Shown here one piece after another: positions 1 to 6,228 of a stretch of 8,912 bases of DNA. The notes under the pieces are model-generated. The model worked only from the letters and a program-made list of their open reading frames with translations. It made no database searches and had not been told where the DNA came from. Position 1 is the stretch's first letter, and every line of letters begins with the position of its first letter. The position numbers and the translations under genes were made by a program. Source of the stretch: an uncultured Cloacibacillus sp. (GTDB lineage Bacteria; Synergistota; Synergistia; Synergistales; Synergistaceae). The stretch covers positions 1 to 8,912 of the forward strand of contig CAKSWL010000073.1 of assembly GCA_934511335.1 (NCBI GenBank), given 5' to 3'.

Positions 1-797
1 CCAACGATTATCCCTATTAATGTAGCCCGGACAAGAAGCATTTTATATTTGAACACTTCCAGCATTTCCCGCATAACACCACTGCCAACTGAGATACTTT
101 GCGAAACTTTGCCATTCAATGATTTAAGAGACTCTATGACCTCAGGGATAGAGTATAGCCCAATGAGAGCTATCACAAGGGAAAGCCCGTTGTACAATTC
201 CGCGATCCCGGCAGTGAAACGAATATCGCCGGTAATCGGGTGCATCCCTATGACGCTTAGAAAAAGCCCTAACGCGCCAGCCCAAAGCCCTTTTAACATA
301 TTCCTTTCCGAGAGAGAGGCTATTACGCTCACACCGAAAAGGGCGAGAAGAAAATAGTCCTGCGCTCCAAATTTCAAAGCAAATTCTGCAAGAGGCGGAG
401 CGAGAAACAGCAGCGCAAAAATACTCATAAACCCTCCGACAGCAGATGCAGAGGTCGCCAAAGCTATTGCAAGGCTGGAATCGCCCCTTTTCGTCATTGG
501 ATATCCATCAAGGATCGTACAGCAATTTGCAGGAGTTCCAGGAATATTCAACAGTATTGCGCTTATCGCTCCGGAATATGTGGAGGAACAATAAATAGCG
601 CCTAACAGCGCCAGGCCAGCGGCAGGACTCATTCCAAATGTGACTGGCACTAGCAACGCGACCCCCATCGTGCTTGTAAGGCCGGGCAGCGCCCCAATCA
701 CCACTCCGAAAACGGTGCCGGCAAATATAAGCAATAAGATAGCGGCGTCTGCAAGAGCAATACAGCCCTGCACCACATTATAAATAGCCTGCTCCAT
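1..797 (-). CDS. tctA: TctA, large membrane subunit of a tripartite tricarboxylate transporter (5' part of gene, C-terminus outside window)
   Basis: This is the large integral-membrane subunit of a TTT-family secondary transporter, which moves a carboxylate or similar solute delivered by the TctC binding protein across the inner membrane. The frame is open from an ATG at 797 to the left edge, giving 265 residues of a protein that is normally about 500. Family hallmarks are visible: GALPGL at residues 35-40, a YSGAISAILLNIPGTPA segment at 74-90 and DGYPM at 97-101, separated by long hydrophobic stretches. The start has a strong Shine-Dalgarno sequence (AAAGGAGGTG, 805-814) seven bases upstream. 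That site overlaps the tctB stop codon, so translation is probably coupled. It is the fourth and last visible gene of the operon. The family is certain; the substrate cannot be read from the sequence. Confidence 0.95.
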   Translation of the reverse strand, partial: MEQAIYNVVQGCIALADAAILLLIFAGTVFGVVIGALPGLTSTMGVALLVPVTFGMSPAAGLALLGAIYCSSTYSGAISAILLNIPGTPANCCTILDGYPMTKRGDSSLAIALATSASAVGGFMSIFALLFLAPPLAEFALKFGAQDYFLLALFGVSVIASLSERNMLKGLWAGALGLFLSVIGMHPITGDIRFTAGIAELYNGLSLVIALIGLYSIPEVIESLKSLNGKVSQSISVGSGVMREMLEVFKYKMLLVRATLIGIIV

Positions 798-804
798 TCC
801 TCAG

Positions 805-814
805 CACCTCCTTT
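805..814 (-). promoter_or_regulatory. tctA ribosome binding site overlapping the tctB stop codon
   Basis: The minus strand reads AAAGGAGGTG here, seven bases before the tctA ATG at 797. The tctB stop codon (TAA, 815-813) overlaps its first bases. A ribosome terminating on tctB would be placed on the tctA start, which fits translational coupling of the two membrane subunits. Confidence 0.8.
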
Positions 815-1256
815 AAAAAAGAAACCCTTCAGGGAGTCTTAATCCGAGAAAAGATACAAAGAGCGCATATATCACACCTAAAAATACTGTTACAGCGACC
901 CCCATCGGCAAAATACGTTTCTGCCCAAACATTGACATCATCGAAAACATATATATTACCGTACTGACAAAATAACCAACATACTGAATAGCAAAAATAT
1001 ACATTGCTGTTGAAGCAAAGACAATAAAGGGGATTTTCATTACCTCTTTAAAACTTGCAAGACACTCCGCCTTCGCCGTTGTCTTATCCATTATGTTCCG
1101 CACCAAAATAATCATGGAAAAAAGTACCATCAACAAACAGAGGAAACGTGGAAACTGAGAAGATTCAGCTGGATACCTGAAAGCCTGAATTGTGAGCAAT
1201 ATTGAAATCACAGATATGCCTATAGAAAATATGCGCTCTTTGCTCATTGACAACAC
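813..1256 (-). CDS. tctB: TctB, small membrane subunit of the tripartite tricarboxylate transporter
   Basis: This is the poorly conserved small membrane partner of TctA. At 147 residues it has the usual family size. Hydrophobic segments lie at about residues 10-26, 37-53, 74-110 (long enough for one or two helices) and 116-137, and the FVSTVIYMFSMMSMFGQKR stretch near 96-114 is typical of TctB. The frame could start at a GTG at 1262, but that codon sits on the last base of the Shine-Dalgarno sequence AAGGAG (1267-1262). The GTG at 1256, five bases downstream, is preferred; a TTG at 1253 or ATG at 1247 is also possible. It lies between tctC and tctA. Its DNA is much more AT-rich than the flanking genes: 961-1020 has 19 G+C of 60. 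The family call is firm given size, membrane pattern and neighbours. Confidence 0.88.
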   Translation of the reverse strand: MLSMSKERIFSIGISVISILLTIQAFRYPAESSQFPRFLCLLMVLFSMIILVRNIMDKTTAKAECLASFKEVMKIPFIVFASTAMYIFAIQYVGYFVSTVIYMFSMMSMFGQKRILPMGVAVTVFLGVIYALFVSFLGLRLPEGFLF

Positions 1257-1261
1257 GATCA

Positions 1262-1267
1262 CTCCTT
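1262..1267 (-). promoter_or_regulatory. tctB ribosome binding site that decides the start
   Basis: The minus strand reads AAGGAG at 1267-1262. The longest possible GTG start (1262) overlaps it and is therefore unlikely. The GTG at 1256 has a normal five-base spacing. Confidence 0.6.
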
Positions 1268-1271
1268 ATAT

Positions 1272-1310
1272 TTTACCCTTTGCCTCCATATCACAGAGGC
1301 AAAGGGTAAA
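1272..1310 (-). promoter_or_regulatory. Intercistronic hairpin between tctC and tctB
   Basis: A perfect 15-base-pair inverted repeat (TTTACCCTTTGCCTC at 1272-1286 and its complement at 1296-1310) encloses a nine-base loop. It fills most of the gap between the tctC stop at 1337 and the tctB ribosome binding site at 1267. Neither strand has a run of T after the stem, so it does not look like a classical intrinsic terminator. By analogy with hairpins after binding-protein genes in other transport operons, it may protect the upstream tctC message from 3' exonucleases or cause partial read-through. The structure is seen directly; its role is inferred. Confidence 0.8.
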
Positions 1311-1336
1311 TATCTTTAGTTAAATATTATCTGGCA

Positions 1337-2302
1337 TTAAAAAAGTGATTTATATTCTTCAACGATCTTATACGACTCTTCAACGAGTTTTCCCGACTCT
1401 TTTGAACCGATAAACTTGATTATCAGGCCTAGAGATTTCGCCTGTTCTCTAAATTCCGGATTTTTTGCAACCTCTTCAAAGGCCTTTTCAATGACGGCCG
1501 CCGCCTCAGGCTTCACATTTTTCGGGGCCGCAACGCCGCGCATCGCAGTACCGGCGGCGGGGATATCCTTTTTAAAGATTTCTTTCGGCGACTTAATATC
1601 GACGCCCTCTATTTTTTCGTTATAGAACATAACCAAAGGGACGATCCTTCCGGCCTCTATATGCGATACCGCGGAGCTCAAAGTTGTCAGCGCGACGTCG
1701 ACCTGATTGCCCATAAGGGCCGTCAGCGCTGGACCTGATCCACTGTAGGGAACAAAGTTGCTCTCCATCGCCAAGGCCTTTTCGTTCACAAGATGCTGGA
1801 GCTGAACGTTGCTCTGCGGCCCGTCTCCTGCTACGTTAAGTTTTCCTGGATTCTTTTTTGCAAAGTCAAGCACATCGGCGGCACTTTGGAATTTGCTTCC
1901 CTTATTAACCGCCCAGATGAGAGGATCTATCTGGAAGTTGCATATGTACTGAAAGTCATTTAAGTCGAAGGGGACATTCTTGCGCAGCGCCTTCACCAAA
2001 ACCATAGAAGGCTGGCTCGTGGCGCCAATAGTATACCCGTCCGGGCGGGATTTTGAAAGGGCCGTCCAGCCAATTTGTCCGCCCGCGCCGGGCTTGTTCT
2101 CTACAACCAGTGATTGGCCGAGCGCCGGCGTTATATACTTCGCGACCAACCTTATAACGATATCATTTCCGCCCCCCGGGGAAAACGGCACTACCGCCAC
2201 GACCGGCTTAGTCGGGAAGGATGAGGCAAGGGCCGGAAAAGCCATACATACAGCCGTAAAAAATACCATAACAAGAATCAAAGACTTAAGAACCTTTTTC
2301 AT
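1337..2302 (-). CDS. tctC: TctC, periplasmic substrate-binding protein of the tripartite tricarboxylate transporter
   Basis: This is the extracytoplasmic solute receptor (TctC/Bug family) that feeds TctA/TctB. The 321 residues match the usual family length. A signal peptide is clear: MKK, then a hydrophobic core (about 8-22) and a likely signal peptidase I cut after ALA at residue 26. Family motifs follow: PFSPGGGNDIVIRL at about 39-52, then NKPGAGGQIG and the RPDGY motif, which form the ligand pocket in Bug proteins. The ATG at 2302 has GAGGAGG (2317-2311) eight bases upstream. It is the second gene of the operon, 49 bases after the M29-like gene, and has hairpins on both sides. Ligands of this family range over carboxylates, aromatic acids and amino acids, so none is assigned. 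Confidence 0.95.
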   Translation of the reverse strand: MKKVLKSLILVMVFFTAVCMAFPALASSFPTKPVVAVVPFSPGGGNDIVIRLVAKYITPALGQSLVVENKPGAGGQIGWTALSKSRPDGYTIGATSQPSMVLVKALRKNVPFDLNDFQYICNFQIDPLIWAVNKGSKFQSAADVLDFAKKNPGKLNVAGDGPQSNVQLQHLVNEKALAMESNFVPYSGSGPALTALMGNQVDVALTTLSSAVSHIEAGRIVPLVMFYNEKIEGVDIKSPKEIFKKDIPAAGTAMRGVAAPKNVKPEAAAVIEKAFEEVAKNPEFREQAKSLGLIIKFIGSKESGKLVEESYKIVEEYKSLF

Positions 2303-2331
2303 AAGAGAATCCTCCTCTATGATATTGTTTT

Positions 2332-2368
2332 ATGGGATCAAAATCAGTTTCTTATATATTGATCCTAT
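2332..2368 (-). promoter_or_regulatory. Intercistronic hairpin across the M29-like gene stop codon, upstream of tctC
   Basis: The segments at 2332-2341 (core GGATCAA at 2335-2341) and 2359-2368 (core TTGATCC at 2359-2365) form a ten-pair stem with one G-T wobble and a 17-base loop. In the message the stem begins in the last codons of the M29-like gene, includes its stop, and ends about 14 bases before the tctC ribosome binding site. No T-run follows, so it is unlikely to be a full terminator. It pairs conceptually with the stronger hairpin at 1272-1310 on the other side of tctC. Confidence 0.6.
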
Positions 2369-3353
2369 CTCCGTCAACGATCACCTTGCCGTCGACTTCG
2401 ATCCGCGGGTTCCACATCAGGAGGTCGTAATGCGTCGGGGCCTTGACGACTCCTCCCAGCGTGATACTCGTGCCGATCCCGATATGCGCCGTCGGTATGA
2501 CGCCCTCGTCCTCGAGCATGATGCCGCAGAGCCTGCACTTCGGGTTGAGGCCGACGCCGAGCTCAGCTATGTTGTAGCAGTTGGGGTCGTTGTGGCTCGC
2601 GAGGTCTTTTTTCAGCACTTCCGCCTGCCGTCCGCCCCTGATGTCGGTGATGAAGCCGTCCTTGACATCCACGACCACCGGCTGGTCGAGCACGCCGATC
2701 CCCAGATAGGGAATGCTCGCGTCGGCCACGATGCGCCCGTTAGCCGAGCCCTCGACGGGTGACGAGTTGGCTTCCACCGTCGGTATCGTGGAAAATTCTC
2801 CCGGCTCCACGACGCAATAAAGCGCGTTGCCGCGTCTGCCGGTGATGTCGAGCCAGAGGTCAGTGCCGCCAGGCGTCGTAACGTGGACCTTGCTGCCTTT
2901 CGCGAACGCGTCGGCGACGCCCTTGCAAATCGGTTTAATTGCGCGGAAATCGGCCTCTATGCCGCCGGAGATGAGCATCTCTTCCGTGAAATCGGTGAGG
3001 ACGAGCAGGCGCGCGCCCTTCTCCGCCGCCTCTTTTACGGCGAAGGTATGAGTCACCGAATAACTCACCGGGATAAGGACGACGTCGGCCAGCTTCATAC
3101 TTTCCGCGATAAGTCTAGGAGGCTCTTCTCCCGCCCTTTTGCGCGGTTTCATCACACTCACGACGACTTCGGCTCCGCGCTCCGTCGCCGCCGCCGCCAG
3201 CACTTTGGCAATATCCTCCTGCAACATATCGGTGACGATCAGGACCGTCTCTCCCGCTTTAAGCGAGACACAGTTGTCCATTATCGTCCTGGCTCCCTGC
3301 ATCATCAGCGCTTCTTTCATTTTCAAAAGACCACTCCCTTTTGATAAAGACAT
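2352..3353 (-). CDS. M29-family aminopeptidase / NicX-like metalloenzyme
   Basis: The protein belongs to the AmpS/NicX family, which contains M29 metallo-aminopeptidases and 2,5-dihydroxypyridine 5,6-dioxygenase; the two are hard to separate by eye. Numbering from the 333-residue form, likely metal ligands are in family positions: PTVEAN with E194, EGSANG with E201, AELGVGLNP with E264, TAHIGIG with H290, and THYD with H308 and D310. There is no signal peptide, so it should be cytoplasmic. The longest start (ATG, 3353) is given but has no clear Shine-Dalgarno sequence. AAAGGGAG at 3341-3334 sits seven bases before a TTG at 3326 and 13 before an ATG at 3320, so the true protein may be 322-324 residues. 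It is first in the operon ahead of tctCBA, suggesting it acts on the imported compound or a peptide or ring derivative of it. The substrate is unknown. Confidence 0.85.
   Translation of the reverse strand: MSLSKGSGLLKMKEALMMQGARTIMDNCVSLKAGETVLIVTDMLQEDIAKVLAAAATERGAEVVVSVMKPRKRAGEEPPRLIAESMKLADVVLIPVSYSVTHTFAVKEAAEKGARLLVLTDFTEEMLISGGIEADFRAIKPICKGVADAFAKGSKVHVTTPGGTDLWLDITGRRGNALYCVVEPGEFSTIPTVEANSSPVEGSANGRIVADASIPYLGIGVLDQPVVVDVKDGFITDIRGGRQAEVLKKDLASHNDPNCYNIAELGVGLNPKCRLCGIMLEDEGVIPTAHIGIGTSITLGGVVKAPTHYDLLMWNPRIEVDGKVIVDGDRINI
3334..3341 (-). promoter_or_regulatory. Candidate ribosome binding site for a shorter start of the M29-like gene
   Basis: The minus strand reads AAAGGGAG here, inside the longest reading of the gene. 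It is seven bases from a TTG at 3326 and 13 from an ATG at 3320. The ATG at 3353 has nothing comparable upstream, so translation may begin at 3326 or 3320. Confidence 0.45.
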
Positions 3354-3381
3354 CCGCCCGCTGCGAGGTTTGTTTTAATGA

Positions 3382-3396
3382 TATCTTTATAAGATA
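3382..3396. promoter_or_regulatory. Candidate operator palindrome at the operon start
   Basis: TATCTTTATAAGATA has six-base perfect arms (3382-3387 and 3391-3396) around a three-base centre. It overlaps the proposed -10 element and the expected transcription start of the M29-tctCBA operon, where a bound repressor would block polymerase. The divergent FadR-type protein is the obvious candidate to bind it. It does not match the TNGTNNNACNA pattern common in that subfamily, so the assignment is tentative. Confidence 0.35.
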
Positions 3397-3424
3397 ATAC
3401 TACAATCATACAAAAATATGTCAA
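3394..3424 (-). promoter_or_regulatory. Candidate sigma-70 promoter of the M29-tctCBA operon
   Basis: On the minus strand a perfect -35 box TTGACA (3424-3419) is followed after 19 bases by TATTAT (3399-3394), five of six matches to the -10 consensus. The 19-base spacer is longer than the ideal 17. Transcription would start near 3387, leaving a leader of roughly 35 bases before the first possible start codon. The surrounding DNA is AT-rich, as expected of a promoter. Confidence 0.5.
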
Positions 3425-3479
3425 TAGCTTTAGCGATATTTTTAAACGATTTTTCATATCTTTAGAGAAACGCTGACTA

Positions 3480-3711
3480 ATTGAAAATCAGCCGGAATAA
3501 TACCAACGTACCTCCCGCTGATTACGGACATAAAGCCGAAATCTATGATTTCGTGCGGATCGGCTGGTTTGTCTGTCAGATGTGCCGGGCGCTGAACGGC
3601 AGCTTTAAAGCGGCGCACAAGGCCTATACCCCCATACGCCCCCGCGACGGTCGGGGCCTGTCCGTGCGGCGAATGGCGCATATAATCAGCGGCTGCTTAG
3701 ATAATTTCAAT
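3480..3711. other. Structured intergenic patch with nested inverted repeats, open on both strands; nature unknown
   Basis: The gap between the operon and the regulator contains this patch, more GC-rich than its AT-rich edges. ATTGAAA (3480-3486) is complementary to TTTCAAT (3705-3711), and CCGCTGATTA (3515-3524) to TAATCAGCGG (3683-3692). Local hairpins occur at 3537-3553 (CGAAATC/GATTTCG, three-base loop) and 3640-3656 (CCCCG/CGGGG). The plus strand is open from a TTG at 3481 to TAA at 3744 (87 residues); the minus strand is open from an ATG at 3681 to a stop at 3454 (75 residues). Neither has a convincing ribosome binding site, and I recognise neither product. It could be a small dispersed repeat, a structured RNA, a gene remnant or a real small gene. 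The rest of 3354-3807 holds only the promoter-type sites listed and the AT-rich leader of the regulator. Confidence 0.4.
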
Positions 3712-3807
3712 CACTGCGACCCAATCGACGGCGGCTCCTTGTAATAAACTAAATAAAAAGGTAGGATAATAATAATTAGAGAGCAGTTCCGAAAGAGGGT
3801 TTCTTAT

Positions 3808-4557
3808 ATGGATCCAGCGCAGGAAAAAAACACGCCCCCGGCGATGCCGGTCAAGTCGGAGAGACTGTCTTCACAGATATCGAAGCTGATCCTCTCAGAG
3901 ATACAGTCGGGGCAGCTCACGGTGGGAGACAAGCTGCCCCCGGAGACGGAGCTCGCCCAAAGATACGGCGTGAGCCGGACTATCCTCCGCGAGGCTATCG
4001 CCAGTCTTAAAAATGAAGACATCCTCGAGTCCAAGCAGGGACGCGGCATCGTCGTGAAAAACGCGCGCAGCCGGCAGGCCTTCAGGTTTTCCGACGTATT
4101 TGAGACCGTCTCGATGGACGAGGTAAATTATTTTTACGAGATGCGCGCGCTGCTTGAATCGGAGGCGGCCGGCCTGGCCGCTATGCGGCGCACGCGTGAA
4201 GATATCGACGAAATAGCCGCGGCCCTCAGGGGCATGGAGGAGGCCGTCGTCGAGAACGCTCCCGGAGCGGAGGCCCACGACCGTTATAATGCGGCGATCG
4301 CGCGCGCAAGCCATAATCCAGTGCTGATCGAATTTCTCCTCTTTTTACAGGGAAAGCTGCACGACCTCGCCAAGGAGCTGCGGATCAAGACGATGGCTTC
4401 GCCGGAGAGGGCCCACACCGTCCTGGAAGAGCACCGGCGCGTAGTCAAATATATCATGGCGAGAGAACCCGCGGCAGCGCAGGAGGCGGCGCTCACACAC
4501 CTCAAAAACGCCGCAAAACGGGCGGGGATAGAAATATACCACACACGGGCGCGATAG
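3808..4557 (+). CDS. FadR-subfamily GntR transcriptional regulator with FCD domain
   Basis: This is a ligand-responsive DNA-binding regulator of 249 residues, the usual FadR-type size. The N-terminal winged helix-turn-helix is clear at about 20-84: LPPETELAQRYGVSRTILRE (43-62), then a SKQGRGIVV wing. The all-helical FCD effector domain covers about 105-240. Metal ligands of that domain are normally D-x3-H plus two further histidines. The latter are present (EEH, H209; THL, H231), but the first pair is replaced: the segment reads HDRYNAAIARASHN (157-170), with N161 where the histidine should be. Effector binding may therefore be metal-free or atypical. The ATG has AGAGGG (3794-3799) eight bases upstream. 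The gene is divergent from the M29-tctCBA operon and probably controls it and possibly itself. The family is firm; the target is inferred from position. Confidence 0.93.
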   Translation: MDPAQEKNTPPAMPVKSERLSSQISKLILSEIQSGQLTVGDKLPPETELAQRYGVSRTILREAIASLKNEDILESKQGRGIVVKNARSRQAFRFSDVFETVSMDEVNYFYEMRALLESEAAGLAAMRRTREDIDEIAAALRGMEEAVVENAPGAEAHDRYNAAIARASHNPVLIEFLLFLQGKLHDLAKELRIKTMASPERAHTVLEEHRRVVKYIMAREPAAAQEAALTHLKNAAKRAGIEIYHTRAR

Positions 4558-4704
4558 GGCGGCACTCCCGCGACTACTCAGAGGGCCGCGAGCGCGTTGG
4601 CATTTACGGCCATGTAAAAAATGGCGCATCTTGTGCTTAGATCTCACCGCCTCCATGCGTACCTCTTCAGCATTTTTCATTTTATTTATACATATTCAAT
4701 GAAT

Positions 4705-4751
4705 AATATAGGCGGGCGAAAGGAAGGAACTTTTTTACGCCCGCCTGTATT
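4705..4751. terminator. Probable bidirectional terminator between the regulator and the oxidoreductase gene
   Basis: AGGCGGGCG (4710-4718) is complementary to CGCCCGCCT (4738-4746). Four AT pairs and a T-G wobble extend the stem outward, with a 19-base loop. It lies between two convergent genes. On the plus strand it is followed by TATTTTATT and on the minus strand by TATATTATT, short T-rich tails. The flanks of this 253-base gap (4558-4704 and 4752-4810) contain a few small GC-rich palindromes, such as GGCCG/CGGCC near 4790, and no supported gene. Confidence 0.6.
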
Positions 4752-4810
4752 TTATTATCCCGCTATTTGCCTATCCGGGAGGTCTGGCCGCCGCGGCCGC
4801 CTTCGCCGGT

Positions 4811-6178
4811 TTATTTTACCGCGCCAAAGAGGTCGTTCAGCGCCTCGCTCATTGTGGGATGCGTAAAGATCATATCGCGCAGCGCCGTATAGGGGAGTTT
4901 TTCATTCATCGCCAGCGTGACGATGTTTATCATCTCATGGGATTCCTCACAGTAGAGGGCCGCGCCCAGGATCAGCCCGCTGTCTGCGTCCACCACCGCC
5001 TTGAGCAGCCCGGTATATTTACCGAGGACGTGCGAGCGGGGAAGCCCCGTCACGGGAATCGTGCCGGTCTTGACCTTATGGCCCTTTGCGCGCGCCGCCG
5101 TTTCCGTAAGGCCGACGCGCGACAGCGGCGGGAAGAGGAAGACGCTGTAAGGGATATTACGCTCGGCGCTCGTCCTGGCGCCGCCCTGTAAGTCATCCAG
5201 CACGATACGCGCGTCGTCCTGCGAGATATAGGTGAACTGCGGGCTGCCGGCAGCGTCGCCGATCGCCCAGACGCCCGGCGCCGTCGTGCGCATCTTCCCG
5301 TCCACGACGATCGCGCCGCGCGGGGTCGTCTCTACGCCCGCGGCGGCTAGATTCAGCTCGCGCGTGTTGGGGACGCGCCCGGTGGACACCAGCAGCGCGT
5401 CGCCCTTCGCCTCCAGCTCTTCGCCGCCGGCGGCGTATTTCACAACGGCTCCGCCGTCCTCATTAGTTACGGAGAGGACCCTCACGCCGCAGACAAATCT
5501 GACGCCCTGCTCCTCCAGCGTTTTTCTCACCGCGGCCGCGACCTCCTCGTCCTCGTTCGGGAAGAGGCCCGGAAGGTCTTGAAGCACTGTGACTTCGGAG
5601 CCGAAATGACGGTAGAGCGAGGCGAATTCAAGCCCGATGCTGCCGCCGCCGATTATCACAAGCCTTTCCGGCAGCTTCTCCAAATCAAGCATCCCCTCGC
5701 TGGTATACGCGCGGGGGCAGCCCGAAAGCCCGGCAATCGGCGGCATGAAAGGCACGGAGCCGGTGTCTATCACGATCTTTTCCGCGGTGATTGCGGCGGT
5801 AAAGTCTTTGCCGTCGACCATTATTTCGGTGGGAGAGGCAAAGCTCGCCGTCCCGGTATAGAGAGTTACATTCGGGTTGCCGTCAAGCATTTTGAACATT
5901 TTACCGAGAATCTTTTTACGCAGCTCCTTCTTATCGCGGATGGATTCGGCGTAGAAGGCCGCTTTTTCTGTAAAATCAGTAAAATCCTTTATCTGGGAAA
6001 CGGCGGCCCGGTTGATGAGATATTTAGTCGGCACGCAGCCTACGTTGGGGCAGGTCCCGCCATACATTTGGTCCGACTTCTCCACCATCGCGACCTTGCG
6101 CCCCTGCGCAGCCAGCGCGCCGGCGATGATCTTGCCGCCCTTGCCAAAACCGATCACAATTACATCAAACTTCTCCAT
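4811..6178 (-). CDS. RclA-like FAD-dependent pyridine nucleotide-disulfide oxidoreductase
   Basis: This is a 455-residue class I flavin disulfide reductase expected in the cytoplasm. Domains in order: FAD-binding GFGKGG at 10-15; redox-active disulfide in GGTCPNVGCVPTK (C43, C48); NAD(P)-binding GGGSIG at 177-182; second FAD motif AIGDAAG at 305-311; C-terminal dimerisation domain with HPTMSE (H440, E445). The opening VIVIGFGKGGK and the ending IFTHPTMSEALNDLF resemble E. coli RclA, a flavoprotein reported to reduce copper(II) and protect against reactive chlorine. Lipoamide dehydrogenase is less likely: no lipoyl-enzyme genes are nearby. Mercuric reductase is less likely: no N-terminal metal-binding domain or C-terminal cysteine pair. 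The frame extends to a GTG at 6187, but that codon lies in the Shine-Dalgarno sequence GGAGGTG (6191-6185); ATG 6178, six bases downstream, is the start. The physiological substrate is not proven. Confidence 0.9.
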   Translation of the reverse strand: MEKFDVIVIGFGKGGKIIAGALAAQGRKVAMVEKSDQMYGGTCPNVGCVPTKYLINRAAVSQIKDFTDFTEKAAFYAESIRDKKELRKKILGKMFKMLDGNPNVTLYTGTASFASPTEIMVDGKDFTAAITAEKIVIDTGSVPFMPPIAGLSGCPRAYTSEGMLDLEKLPERLVIIGGGSIGLEFASLYRHFGSEVTVLQDLPGLFPNEDEEVAAAVRKTLEEQGVRFVCGVRVLSVTNEDGGAVVKYAAGGEELEAKGDALLVSTGRVPNTRELNLAAAGVETTPRGAIVVDGKMRTTAPGVWAIGDAAGSPQFTYISQDDARIVLDDLQGGARTSAERNIPYSVFLFPPLSRVGLTETAARAKGHKVKTGTIPVTGLPRSHVLGKYTGLLKAVVDADSGLILGAALYCEESHEMINIVTLAMNEKLPYTALRDMIFTHPTMSEALNDLFGAVK

Positions 6179-6184
6179 GGATCG

Positions 6185-6191
6185 CACCTCC
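6185..6191 (-). promoter_or_regulatory. Ribosome binding site that sets the oxidoreductase start
   Basis: The minus strand reads GGAGGTG at 6191-6185, six bases before ATG 6178. The upstream in-frame GTG at 6187 is part of this site and so cannot be the start. Confidence 0.8.
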
Positions 6192-6228
6192 GAATATTAT
6201 ATGTATTTTTTTTAATTACACTAATATG

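Noticed and set aside
1272..1310. Reading the tctC-tctB hairpin as an intrinsic terminator
   Set aside because: Neither strand has a T-run after the stem, and tctB follows immediately with its own ribosome binding site, so full termination would silence essential partners.
1980..2762. Plus-strand open frame of 260 codons across the tctC/M29-like junction
   Set aside because: It spans two well supported genes on the other strand and an intercistronic gap, which is typical of a chance shadow frame.
4621..4866. Plus-strand open frame of 81 codons after the regulator
   Set aside because: It runs through the terminator hairpin and into the 3' end of the convergent gene, and has no ribosome binding site or recognisable sequence.
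4811..6178. Reading the oxidoreductase as mercuric reductase or lipoamide dehydrogenase
   Set aside because: There is no N-terminal metal-binding domain, no C-terminal cysteine pair, no mer genes and no lipoyl-enzyme genes nearby; both ends of the protein look like RclA.
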